Shown: piece by piece, positions 1-12,600 of the stretch | How the letters are laid out: the number at the start of each line of letters is the position of its first letter | Position numbering within the stretch: position 1 is the stretch's first letter | Source: Heterocephalus glaber | Taxonomy: Eukaryota > Chordata > Mammalia > Rodentia > Bathyergidae | DNA length: 64,000 nucleotides | NCBI RefSeq assembly: GCF_000247695.1 | Contig: NW_004624801.1 | Location: 5,876,631 to 5,940,630 of the forward strand | Direction: 5' to 3' | Position numbers and translations under genes: made by a program | The notes under the pieces: generated by a model | What the model saw: the letters and a program-made list of their open reading frames with translations, nothing else | Told to the model about the DNA's origin: nothing | The model's database searches: none

Positions 1-300
1 GAAGGGGAAAAAAAATAAGAACCAAGATACTCATGTAATGGTACAAGATCCCAATGATGAATGTAACTGTATTTTATATTTAAAATGTACCAATAAGCTT
101 AATGGGGGAAAAAAAAAAGAATAGCAATATCCAATGGAAGAACAGATACACCTTTCACCTGGATTCACTAGTTCACATTTTTCCATAGTTGCTTATCTGC
201 CTCCTACAGCTCTGTTTCCTTCTTTCAGTTTTCTGAACCATTTGAGAAAACAGTGCAGAAGACCTGCTCCTTTACCTGTAAAAGCTTCAGTGTGTATTTT

Positions 301-396
301 CTTTTCTTTTTTTTTCTTTTTTGTTACCGGGGATCGAACTTGGGTCCTTGCGCTTGCGTAGCAGGCAGCGAAACCACTGAGCTAAATCCCCGGCCC
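301..396 (-). mobile_element. ID SINE (tRNA-derived), young
   Basis: Antisense ID with intact A box (tagctcagtgg) and B box (gttcgatcc) complements. The flanking duplication ttcagtgtgtattttct is perfect. Confidence 0.9.
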
Positions 397-574
397 ATTC
401 AGTGTGTATTTTCTAAAAACCAGGGGCAGGGGCCAGTTCGATCCTCAGTTTGATCCCTGGTACAAAAAAAACAACAACAAACGAACACAAAAAACCAGGA
501 ACATTCACAGGACAACTACCAATTAAAATAATTGGACACTGACACAACATCGTCATCTATGTCCTTATTGTATT

Positions 575-1190
575 GTGTTTTGTTTTGTTTTGATTTTTTG
601 TTTTGTTTTTGAGACAGAGTCTCCTTATGTAATTCAGTCTGGCCTTGAACTTGCGGCAATCCTCCTGCCTCAGCCTCTTACCATAATTTTTACAATTGTC
701 CAGTAGTCTCCTTTAGCCTTTACCACAATTTTTTCTCCTAGTCTAAGATACAATCCAAGTTGTGTTAGTTTCCTAGAGCTGTTGTAACAAAATGCCACAG
801 TCAAGTGGCTCAGCCAACAGACATTACCTCAGTTCTGGAGGCCAGAAGTCTGAGATCAAGATGTTCACAGAGTTGGAGGCTTCTGAGGCTGAGGGAGAAC
901 CTGGCCCAGCCTCACTCTTAGCTTCTGGTGGTTTGTGGCCACTCCTTGGTGTTCTGTTTCTTTATTCATTTATTAACTCATTCATTTTTTGAGTCCTGGG
1001 GATCAAACTCAGAACTCATGTATGCTAGGCAAGCCCTCTACCATTGAGCTATGTCCCTGGCCCTTTTAAAAATGTTATTTTGATGTAGCTGCATGCTAAG
1101 TTGCCCAGGCTGGCCTTGAACTTGCAGTGATCCCGCCTCAGCCTTCTGAGTAGGTGGAATCACAGATGTGCACCACGCCCCACTTGGCTT
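575..1190 (-). repeat. SINE cluster: B1 (575-680), old ID (983-1063), B1 (1075-1187)
   Basis: Antisense B1 signatures (gagacagagtctc, ggccttgaacttgc, cctcagcct) and a diverged ID between them. Confidence 0.8.
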
Positions 1191-1299
1191 GTGTTCACAC
1201 CTCCCAGCCTCTGCTTCTGTCTTCACGGGCCCTTCTCCCTGGGTCAGGTCTGCTTGACTCCAGTGTTCCCTTTTGAATTTGTTTGATTAATGATTGATT

Positions 1300-2045
1300 G
1301 ACTTTTGTGGTGCTAGGGATAGAATCGGGGCATTCTATACGCTAGGCGAGCGCTCTACCACAAAACCACACCCCCAGGTCCACCTCCTTTTTTAGAAATG
1401 AGGAATTTGAGACTCTCATGTTGGATTTGAATCCCCAGGACCTCAAATTAACTTGAAAACCTCTACAAAGACCTGTCTCAGGAGGCTGAGGCAGGAGGAT
1501 CACTCCAAGTTCGAGGCCAGCCTGGGTTACTAAGTGAGCCCTGTTTCAAAAAACTAAAAACAAAACAAACAAAAAGAGGCCTCTGAGGTACTAAGGGCTA
1601 GAACTCAGCTTCAATAGTGCTGAGGTTACAGACTTGCACCACAACACCTGGCTTTTCTTATTTGTTTGTTTGTTTGTTTGTTTATTTGTACCGGGGATGG
1701 AACTCAGGACCTTGCACTTGTAAGGCAGGTGCAGTGCCACTGAGCTAAATCCCCAGCTTTATTTATTTATTTAGTTTAGTTTAGTTTTTTTTTTTTGGTA
1801 CCAGGGACTGAAACTCGGGACCTTGCACTTGCGAGGCAAGTGGCGGCACCACTGAGCTAAATCCCCGGCCCAAACTTTTTGTTTTTAAAGATGTGTGAAG
1901 CTGGGCATGGTGGCAAATGCCTGTAATCCCAACTCTTGGGAGGCTGAGGCAGGAGGATTGCTTCAAGTTTGAGGCCAGCCTGGGGTACGCAGCGAGACCC
2001 TGTCTCAAATCCCCCCCAAAAAAATGTGTGAAAGGGAACTTGTTT
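1300..2045. repeat. SINE cluster: old ID, B1, two ID (1683-1758, 1788-1871), B1 (1898-2024)
   Basis: The ID copies are antisense with ggtaccagggactg and gagctaaatcccc motifs. The last B1 is sense (gctgggcatggtggc to gagaccctgtctc). Confidence 0.85.
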
Positions 2046-2245
2046 GGGGAATGGGCTCATAATTATAGTATAGCTGGGAAGTCACCCAGCAGGTCACCTG
2101 CAGTCTAGAGACCCTGGAAACCAGATCTTCTGAGGCCATAGTTCAAAATATATCCTATAACCTGAGTATTTATTCATTGAGTTATCTTTTGTAGTACTAG
2201 AGATTGAACTCAGAACCTTCACACAGCTACATTCCCAGACCTTTA

Positions 2246-2850
2246 TTTTTTTTTTTTGGTACCAGGGATTGAACTCGGGTCCTTGTGCTTGCTCAGCAGG
2301 GGGCAAAACCACTGAGCTAAATCCCTGGCCCCTCCCAGACCTTTCTTAAACTTTATTTTGAGACAGGGTCTTACTAAATTGTCAGGTGGGGCCAAACTTG
2401 TGATCTTCCTGCCTCAACCTCCCTCTGTTGTAAGAGCACAGCGTGCACCACCATGCCCCACTTATTTTGTTTTACTTTAGTTTAATTTTTAGAATTTTTT
2501 GAGACAGGGTCTTGCTCTGTAATTCAGGCTGGCCTTGAGTTCACTAAGAAGCCCAGGCTGGCCTCAAACTCGCAGCAAACCTCCTGCCTCAGCCTCCCGA
2601 GTACTGGAATTACAGGGAATTGTCATCTTAGAAATTAATGAATTAAAAATTTGTAAGTATCTATGTCTCCAAAGATTTAATTCTGCTATATGATAATTTA
2701 AAAACACTTTGGTAGGCTGAGGCAGGAGGATTACAAATTTGAATGCAGCCTAAACCTTCAAGGTCTAGCTGGATAATTTACTGAGACCCTGTCTCATAAC
2801 AATAATAATAAAAAAAAGGGCTTGGAATGTAGCTCAGTGGTAGAGTTGCC
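2246..2850. repeat. SINE cluster: ID (-) 2246-2332, B1 (-) x2, B1-dID (+) about 2705-2850
   Basis: The dID half reads gggcttggaatgtagctcagtgg directly after the B1 A-tail, the diagnostic B1-dID arrangement. Confidence 0.8.
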
Positions 2851-2877
2851 CCGGGTTTCATCTTCAGCTTCTTCACC

Positions 2878-2980
2878 CGCTCTTTCTCTTTCTTTCCTTC
2901 TCTTTCTCTCTTTTTCTTTCTGTCTTTCTCTCTTTATTTCTCTCTTTCTTTCTTTTCTTCTTCCTTCTTTCCTTCCTTTT
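2878..2980 (+). repeat. CTTT-rich microsatellite
   Basis: About 100 bp of pure C/T sequence with tttctctttctttc units. Confidence 0.9.
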
Positions 2981-2982
2981 GG

Positions 2983-3475
2983 GGGCAGGGCAAGATGCTC
3001 TCACTATGTACAGTGGACCCTTGATTTACGAACTCAATTTGTTCCTGAGAGCTGGTTGTAACTCAAGTTGGTCAATGAAGGCTCAGGCTCCTCTACACAG
3101 CCTTCAAAGTCTCTCTCCTGTGTACAGGCAGATCTCAGTGTCCTTAGAGAGACATTGGTCCAGGACTTCTCAGTGAACCCCACACAGGAAAGGATGATGT
3201 AATGTTCCTTCCAGAACTCGTTCAGGGTTAAATTTGTATCTGAGACCATCTGGAAGCACAAGCAACTGGCATTTGGGTCATAACTCAAGACTTCTTCCTA
3301 AATTAAAACTAAAATTCCAGTCATAACCCACGTTGTCATAACTTGAGGGTCCACTGTAGTTCAGGCTGGCCTTGAATTCACTATGTAGCTAGGGTCGCCT
3401 CTAACTCATGGTGATCCTCTTGCCTCAGCCTCCTGAGTGCTGAGACTACAGACATGTGCTGCCATACCTGACTGG
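2983..3475 (-). mobile_element. B1 SINE (antisense) interrupted by the Tigger element
   Basis: The left part ends ctctcactatgta and the right part resumes gttcaggctggccttgaa, contiguous in a normal B1. It is preceded by a CTTT-rich tract at 2878-2980. Confidence 0.8.
3011..3356 (-). mobile_element. Internally deleted Tigger/pogo DNA transposon inside a B1
   Basis: Terminal inverted repeats start CAGTGGACCCT at both ends and are flanked by TA duplications (3009-3010, 3357-3358). The minus strand encodes a remnant of the Tigger transposase C-terminal part: FWKEHYIILSCVGFTEKSW, then VSLRTLRSAC and RDFEGCVEEPEPS. Total length is 346 bp, so most of the transposase is missing. It interrupts an antisense B1, whose halves join exactly across the element. 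Confidence 0.85.
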
Positions 3476-3590
3476 AACTAGTTTGCTACATGTTACTGGT
3501 TTTGTGCTTCTGTTGATCTGCCTTGTGATCTGCTTGGTTTATCAGGAATCTTCAAAATCCATCCTGGTTCTGTGGTTATAAAATTCAACA

Positions 3591-3679
3591 ATGCTGCCAA
3601 ATCCTGGGATCTATTACCTCCCCTGGGAGGTTGCCGGTGGCCATGTTCCTGATGGAGGTACACTGCGCACATTTGGCAG
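3591..3679 (+). CDS. TEN1: TEN1 first coding exon
   Basis: Begins MLPNPGIYYLPWEV and ends in the split Arg codon of TFGR, followed by donor gtaagt. A possible upstream acceptor (tatcag) lies near 3545, giving a short 5' UTR part of this exon. Confidence 0.9.
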
Positions 3680-6600
3680 GTAAGTGGGCATTTTTCACCT
3701 GTGGTACTGGGGATTGAACCCAGAGCCTTTACAGTGAGCTACATCTTCAGCCCATTTTTTATTTTGGTTTGTATTTTGTGTTTTTGAGACAGGGCCTTGG
3801 TTTGTAGTTCAGGCTGGCCCTGAACTCACTGTGCAGCCTAGGCTGGCCTGGAACTCACAGTGATCCTCCTGCCTCAGCCTCCCGAGTGCTGGGATTACAG
3901 ATGTGTGCCACCACGCCTGGCTCCATTTTTTATTCTGAGACAGAGTCTAAGTTGCTAAAATGGCCCCGGCTGGGCTTGAGCTTGTGATCCTCCTGCTTTC
4001 CGATGACAGCCTGGCCCAACAGTATGATTTCTCCCCGGGGTGCATGAGTGCTTGCACCCCAGCAGTTTCCCCTTGACACAGAGCGTGGAGGATGGACGGC
4101 ACAGTGTGTTTTAGGACCTAGCTTCAGAAGCCATCTCCGTCATTTCTGTAGGTTTTGGAGGTCAGCTCTATTCTGCGTGGTAGGGCACTGCCCAAGTGAA
4201 GCCCAGGAGGTATGAATCCCTGGGACTGTCTTGGGGAAACACAGAAAGACATGTTGTAACCTACATGAAATCTTACTGTACTAATGCATGGTGCCTCCTT
4301 TTTTGTGGGCTGGGGATCAAACCCACATGCCAGGCAAGTGCTCCACCTCCGAGCTACACTCCAGCCATATACTGTATTATTTCTCTTCTTTTTTGTTGTT
4401 TGTTTTTTTGTTTGTTTTGTTTTGTTTTTGAGACAAGGTTTCGATATGTAGCCCAGGGTGACCTTGAACTCAATCCTCCTGCCTCAGCCTCCTGAGTGCT
4501 GGGATTACAGGTGTACATCACCATGCCTGGCAAAGAACCAACTATTTTCTTGCTTAATTATGTACAGTAGACCTACTTCCATGCCAGATGTGCAGGTCTA
4601 TGTCCTCATTTTCAGTAGACCCACTTTATTTCATTGTGTAGCAGTGATCCCGTAAGATTGTAATGGAGCTGAAAATATCCTGTCATTGGGCCGGGGATTT
4701 AGCTCAGTGATTCCGGCACCTGCCTTGAAAGCACAAGGTCCCAAGTTCGATCCCCGGTACCAAAAAAAGAAAATATCCAATCACTTAGTATTTTACTGTA
4801 CTTTTTCTATGTCTGGCTGTGTTTAGATATACAAATACTTAGTATTGTACAACAACTACACTTGTCTGCAGTGTTCAGTGTAATAACATGAGGTATAGCT
4901 TGTGGCCCAAGACCCACATAGATGTGCAGTAGACTACCACTTAGATTTCTCTAGGTGTATTGAGTGATGTTTGCACAGTGATGAGGTTGGCTAGGGACTT
5001 GTTTCTCAGAACATACCCCTGTCATTAAGTGACTCATGACTGTACCATAATTTAATCAGCAATCAATGGGGAAAGAACAGTTGTTTCAGGCTGGGGATGT
5101 AGCTCAGTGGTGCTGCACCTGCCTGGCAAGCACAAGGTCCTGAGTTTGATACCTAGTACTGAGAAAACAAAAGGAATAGTTGTTTCAACAGGTGGTGTTG
5201 GGACTACTGGATATTGTCTTAGGTGGAAAAACACCCTGATCCTACCTCACAACAGACATGTAAGCTAAAATATGGAATGTTCAGATATAAACAGGAGCAA
5301 ATCTTCATGATATTCTTGTAATCCTCAAAGGTCTTTTAGCCGAGATGCAGAAAGCAAACACTATCAAAGAGAGAAAAAAGCCAGGGATGGTGGTGCATGC
5401 TATTAATCCCACAGCACTCTTGGAGGCTGAGGCAGGATCACAACTTCAAGCCCAGTCTGGGAAGTTTAGCAAAATAGCAAGACTCTGTCTCAAAGTAAAA
5501 AAATAAAAAAGGTCTAAGAATGTAGCTCAGTGTGAAGTTCCTAGGTTCAAACCCCAGTACAGGGAAAGAAAAAAAAGGAAAGAAGGGAGGAAGGGAAGAA
5601 GGTAAGAGGACTTGGACATCAACAAAATTAAATACTTTTGGCTGGGTATGGTGGTGCATGCCACCATAGCAGGAGGCTGAGGCCGGAGGATTGTTGGGAG
5701 TTCAAGACTAGCCTGAACTATACAACAGGACTCTGTCTCAAAAAACAAAAAGCAAAACAAACGAACAAACAAAAGATACCAGTAAGAAAATTAAAAGCAA
5801 GGGGAAGAAAGTTAATAGGCAAATATCTCACAGCCCACAATGTAGACTGAAAACATGTGTTCTGATTTGTTGCTTCTACTTTTATTTTTCTGATCAGATA
5901 GAGGCTTATCATGGATTTCCATGGATTTATTGGCCTCCAAAACCTTTTGAGCTTTGTGGTGGCTGTAAATGATCACACTTCCTCCGCCACAGGTTGTGCC
6001 TCTACGACATGACGCGGTCCCGGGCGACCCTCACGGCTCAGCACGGATCTGATCAGCACCAGGTTCTTGTGGGCACCGAGCTGGTGGAGCCATTCCAGGC
6101 CCAGGCGGGCTCCCTGTATGTGGTCCTCGGCGACCTCGAGCACCAGGCCGGTGAGTGCGGCCCACACTCCCCACTTCCCTGTGGTCGGGTTGGCGCCAGT
6201 CTTCCGGGACTAGGAGCTGCCTGGCTTCTGACTTTGGGGGGCCTCACGGGGTTCGCATTCCTGCCAGACCAGGCCTCCCCTCCGGCAGGGGCCCGTAGGG
6301 AGCGGATTTGATGTGACTCCCAAAGCGGCCCCCCGCTTTGGTGCCACGTCAAAGAGAAGGACAGTGAGAGAGGGTCACCGCGGGGATGTGAGAGAAAGGA
6401 AAGAAGCTGCTCGTTCTGGAGGGCGGACGCGTTGCCTAGGCCTGGTGGAGGTGTCCGACTTGACTCTGCCCAGCCGCCCTCGATCTGAGCCTTGGTGATG
6501 TTTCACGAATGAGTAAACCAAGGCCCAGAGCAGGTGGGGCTGGAATAAGAGGTCAGGAAGTCAGGGGAAGGGAAAGCGAATGCACTGGAAGGAATAAAAG

Positions 6601-9600
6601 TGGTCTGGGAAAATCTCTCCTGCATCGGGAGTTGGAGGCTGTGCCCGCCTGGGTGTCGCTCGGCGGTGGAGTGACTGGCCGGGCTCCGGGGTTCCTGGCC
6701 TTGAGCCCTGCCTGTGGGCACCAGGGTGGAAAGGAGTTGAAGGCGAGGTTGGCAGTGGGGCTGAGGGAGCCTAGGTTCTGCCACAGCTTCGCATGCACAC
6801 ACGCACACACACACACAGAACGTTCAGAAATTAAATTCTTTGCCTCTCTCTGGCTGTCCTTAGTGGCTGGGCCGAAGAGTAGGACCTGTAGCTTTTCTCT
6901 GCTCAGGTGGGGCCTACATGGTGTGACCCCATGTTTGTGTGCCTCCCAGACTGTGGTCTCTCTCATTCTGTAAGGTTCCCCAACCCTATCATCCGGGAAA
7001 CGTGCTCATTGCAGAGAATTTAAAGAGTGTAAGGAAGCAAAAAAAAAAAGCTGCCTATAATTCTACCCAGAGGCAGGGTTTTTTTTTAGTATTTTGGATC
7101 GAACTCAAGACTTTGCCCTTGGGAGGCCACTGGGTTCCCAGGCCCTACCCAGAGGCAACTTTGAGCGTCTAACTGGGCATATTGCCTCCAGAATTTTCTT
7201 TTTGTTGCCTGTGTATTTCAAGTTGGCCTTGAACACACTACGTGACCCAGGCTGACCTCAAATTCACAGCAATCCTCCTGTCTCAGCCTCCCAAGTGCTG
7301 GGATTACATGTTTGCCACCATGCTTGGCACCTGATTAGTGGGACCTGATTAGTGCTGCTCTAGGCAACAAAGACAAAGACCCCCCAAATGCATCCAGTAT
7401 TTATTGAATACAACCATGGGAAGGAGTAGGGAGCCAGGTATGCTTTGAAAGCATCTAGTGAAATACTGCCAAACACCTGGCATGATGGATCCAGGCAGGG
7501 CTGTTAGGGAGTAAGCACTGCTTATCTTGCTTGGATAGAACAAACAGGTACTGGGACTGGGTGCATTTAGCAAGCAACCCGTCAGGTCAGTGACAAGCCA
7601 TAATTCAAGGGAAAGGATTTTAATTGGGGTCACGCTGACCTCAGCTGCACATAATTCAGCAGACCCCTGCAACTTCATAGACCAGGGCCTAGGTTTCTGT
7701 GACAGCCATTGTATGAAGGGCTATGCTTACCCAGTCTGTCATCTGACATTCCCATTTGAGTCATGCAGAGGTTTGGTCTGACTCCTGATATAAAACAATA
7801 TAGCCGAATTAGGGAAAGAAAGAAGCAGGTGCTACTCATAGCCCGCTAGTATTGGGCAGGGATGTCTGCTACAGCCCAGCATCTGCTGGGTGCTGGTGAA
7901 GGCTCTGTAGGTGCGCAAGAAGGAAAAGCTCACTGCTGTGGAAGGCGGGCACCAGGTGCTCCACCAGCTTCTCTAGTGTGCCTGCCTTCACAGTCCATAC
8001 CTTGCAGGTCTCCAGAGGTTCAGGGCCAACTCATTCTCACACTGTAGTCCCAGCTACTTGGGAGGTTGAGGCAGGAAGATCACGAGCTCAAGGCAGGCCT
8101 GAGCAATCTGCCAAGATCCCTGAGCCAGCGCTGGTCCTTGCTGGCTTCATGCTGCAGCTGCACCTTGCTCAGGGAGATGGAGCAGATGACTCTGTTCATC
8201 AGCACCTCACCCATCTCCTGTGTGGACCTCTCTAGGTGTGGCAAGTCTGGGTCAAGTTGTGTGAAGCTATACAGCACCAAGGGGCAGCTGTTGGGGATGC
8301 CCACCTGTCGGCACACGGTGCCCCCACATGCTGTGGCCCCTCTGGGAGCCTGGCTCCCTTGGCCCCCATGTGCTGGACCATGCACTCAGCAATGTGAGGG
8401 GCGGGGGTGTGTGTGTGTGCACACTCACGCGTGCACGTGCTTGCGTGCACTGGACCTTGGAAAAAACTTTTAAGTATAATATCAACCTTATTAGTTAATT
8501 AATTAATGTATTTATTTATAATATTGGGGATTAAACTCAGGACCTCACACTGAGCTATATTCCCAGCCTTTTTTGTTTTTATTTGGTTTTGTATTGATTG
8601 ATTGAGACAGGGTTTCACTGTGCAGTTCAGGCTAGCCTTGAACTCACTATGTAGCTCAGGCTGGCCCCAAATTTTTGCCAATCCACCTGCCTCAGTCTTC
8701 CAAGTGCTAGGATTACAGGTTTGCACCATGCCCAGCTTATTTTTTATTTTCAAGTCTTGCTAAATTGCTCAGGCTGGCCTCAAACGTGTGATCCTCCTGC
8801 TTTATCCTCCCAGATGTGGGATTACTGGCATGCACCAGTACACCTGGCAGTCTTCCTGTTTTTTTTCTTTTTAAAAAAGGGGGCTTTGTGATGTGGCACT
8901 ATACTGCCATCTCTGTGGGAGAGTGTGGCAGGAGGATGGCAAGTTTGAGCCTACCCTGAGCAATTTAGCAACTTAGTAAGAGCCTTAGTGGGGATGTAGC
9001 TCAGTGCAAAGGCCCTGGGTTTAGTACCCAATACCAAAAACAAACAGACAAATCCAGGCGACAGTCATGACTGGCTGACAGAATCATTAGGTAAAAGGTC
9101 AATGGGGGGCGGGGATTAAGCTCAGTGGTTCTGCTGCCTGCTTTGCAAGCGCAAGATCCTGAGTTCGATTCCTGGTACCAAAAAAAAAAGGTCAATGGGA
9201 ATGTTTGTAAATGCTGTCAGGGAGCAGGCCTGATCAACTACACTTTACAAAAAGCATAGCCATCAAACACATGTGTGCAACCTAGGAAGACACAAAAAGT
9301 GTCCTGTCTGAAATATTCTTGCAAAAACCCCCAAACCTGAACCTATTGAAGCAGCTTTCTTACTAGGTGCTGGCCTGTTCACTGTTTCTCATCCTTTGCA
9401 TTACAACTTGTTTTGCATTTCCTTTCCTCTTCAGAGTTTTTCCCCCCACAATTATCTAAGTAGCAATACAAGCACATCTCCTTCTCAACCAGCAGGAAGA
9501 ATTAGAGAACCAGGAGAGTGGGAAGTGTGTGGGCTGCCGGGCGTGTACCCCGACCTCTCCCCTGGGAAGAGGGTAAAAGTCACCTTTCTGACATTTTTGC

Positions 9601-12600
9601 ATCTGAAGTTAGCTAAAGGAGTAAAACAGAGACGCTGTGCCAGCTGTGTAATAAACACCTGGTATCTGACCTCCTCTGTTAGCTTCGCCCAGGGCTCCGG
9701 GGGCTTCCTGTCCAACAATGAGGAGTCAGGGCACACATTTCCCTAGTCTGAAGGTTTCTTCCTCTCCCTCCTCCTTTTTCAAGTTTGTTTTTTTTTTAAT
9801 TTTGCCGGATGTGGTGGCACATGTCTATGATTCCAGCACTCTGGGAGGCTGAGGCAGGAGGATTGAAAGCTTGAACCCAGGCTGAGCAAGTTAATTTACT
9901 CTGACCCTGTCTCAAACTAATAAATAAAAAAGGACTGGGGATGTAGCTCAGTATGAAGGCCCTGGTTCACTCCCCAATCTCCCCCAGATTTACACATGGT
10001 AGTTGTACATTTTCACGGGCTGCAGTGTGAGATTCCAACACAAACACGGTACGTGATGGTTGGAGCAGAGTAATTGGTATATCCAACAGCTCAAGGGCTC
10101 ATGGCTGCTTTGGATAGGAACATTCGCTCTTCTCTTCCCTAGCCATTCTGAAATAGACCTGGCTTTTCCCTAGGGCCAATCAGTCCTCCCACACGGGCTT
10201 GTCTTGACTCATGCTGCACACCTTGCGGAGCCAGATTGGGCAGGAATCCTGCTTCCTGTCAGCTTTGTCGCGTCCCACCCCCCTCTCCTTGTCCCTGCTG
10301 CCAACCAGTTATGCTACCATCACTTTTGCTTCACTTCACCTTTGCATCCACTGCACCTTGGCCTGACCTAACTCGACCTCCGATGCCAACACCTTGTTCT
10401 TGGCTCCTCCCTGTCCTCTCACTGGCTCTCCCTGCATTGTTCTTTGGCCCTGTCCAGCCCGGTGGACTTAGGATCCTTGGGTTTGTTCCCACTTTCTCTC
10501 TCCCCATCCTGGGCCTCAGCCCTTGCCTTCCTCCACTTCTGCCCAGTGAAACCCAGCCTAGCCCTCTTGGGTCCCACACCTGTTGAATGCAAAAGATCAC
10601 AAAGCTCCATGGACTCAAAGCACCTTGATTTTAGGGTCTCTTAGCTCCCTGGGCCCCTCTGCATTGCCTAGAATACGTGCTGCCAAAGTGAGCACTCTAT
10701 ACTCCCTAGAAAGCCTTCCACAGGTCCCTGTCAGCCCCTTCCCAGGCTCCATGACAGCTACTCAGGCGCTCACCTGCCACATAACCACCCCCTCACCCCC
10801 TGTCCTTAGCAGATGACCTTGACTCCTAGTTAAAATTGAGGCCAGGGCCAGGGATTTAGCTCAGTGGTGCGGATGCCTGCCTTGCAAGTGCAGGGTCCTG
10901 AGTTTGATCCCCGGTACAAAATAAATACATAAATAAACAAATATTGAGGCCACAAAGAGTAGTCCCTGCTTCTAAAATTACACAAAGCTATAGTCACCCG
11001 CTCCTTCCCTCTAGGCTGGGAGCAAGAGGGATCCCTCTTCCCTGGGGGCACCATTGGTCTGTGGCACGGGGCCTACTTTAGTAATGCCAATAAGAAGCCA
11101 TCTATCCAGGGATGGTAACACACATCTGTGATCCCAGCACTCTAGGAGGCTGAGACAGAAGAACTGCAAGTTCAAGGCCAGTCTGGGCAATTTAGCAAGA
11201 CCCTGTCTCAGTACAAAAAATAAAAGGGGCTGGGGCAGAGGATTTAGCTCAGTGGTGCAAGCACATGGTCCTGAGTTCGATCCTCAGTACTGAGAAAGAA
11301 AGAAAAAAATTAAATAAATTTTTAAAGCGGGGTGGGGGGTGCTAGGGATGTAGCTAAGCATCGTAGGGCCTGCCTGGCAAATGCAAGGGCCTGAGTTCAA
11401 TTTCTGGTACAAAAAAATTAATTAATTAATTAATTAATTAATTAAAGGGGCTGAGGATGTGGCTTAGTGCGAAGGCCCTGGATTCAATCCTTAGTACTGG
11501 AGAGAGAGAAAAAAAAAAGAGTCATCCATTCTATGGAAGGCTTATTACATTTTGTGGACTGAAGTACTGACCAGTTCTTTTTTTGTTTTGTTTGTTTTTT
11601 TGAGACAGGGTCTTACTATATGTAGTTCAGGCTGGCTTTGAACTCACTATGTAGCCCAGGCTGGCCACGCCTGGTGACCAATTCTGTAATCGAAAATAAA
11701 GCCAATTAAGATCTTTAAAAAAAGAAAAAGTCCTCTAGGCTGGGTGTGGTGGCGCATGCCTATAATCTCAGTACTCTGGGAGACTGAGGCAGGAGGATCA
11801 CAAGTTAGAGCTCAACCTGGCCAATTTAGTGACTCAGAGAGACCCTGTCTCAGAATAAAAAAGGGCTGGAGATGTAGCTCAGTGCCTGGGCCCTGGGTTT
11901 AATCTCCTGTATTGGGGGGAGGGGGAGTCATCTATATCCTACCTACTCAGCCAGGGCCCTTCAAAAATACACTTGAAGACACTTGTTCCCCATGTCACAA
12001 TTTCAAGTCTCCTCCCTCTGTCCCTGCATTCTGACTGTGTTTTATAACCCAACCTGTTCTTCTTTGTTCTGGGTTCCTTATCTTTGCAGGAAGAAATTCC
12101 CTTTTGTGACCTTTCTCCATCTGAGTCATACACTCCCCGCACCCTACAACACTTCTTCAAACACTGGTTTTTCCCATCCCGTTTGCATAGGGCTTTTGGA
12201 GATGGGCTAACAGCCTTGCTTGGTTTGTCCCTTCTGCCCCTCATAGCTCCAAAGCTCACTTCCCTACTTGATAACTTTCTCATTCACAGGAAGAAGCTAC
12301 ATATTCTACAGTATAAATCTAGAGGTGTGGGTTTCCCTAGGTTACAGTGAGGAAAGAGTGCTGGGCATACTTTAAGGAAATTTCTGTAAAGTTTAGGCAG
12401 ATTCCTAAGAAAATCTTCACACAGGAAGTTTAAAAACATTTACATAAGGTCTTATTTTGAGGTTCTGTTTTTCCGTGGTGACAGTGGAACCAGGACCTCA
12501 CGTGCTAGGCAAACAAGTGCTCTGCCACTGAGCTACACCCCTAGCTCCAATTTTGAGGGTTTTGGTGGATTTTTTTGTTGCTGCTTTTGGTTTTGTGATG

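Noticed and set aside
4688..4768. tRNA gene (tRNA-like A and B boxes)
   Set aside because: The tRNA-like sequence here and in dozens of sites is the ID SINE, with an A-tail and target-site duplications, not a genuine tRNA.
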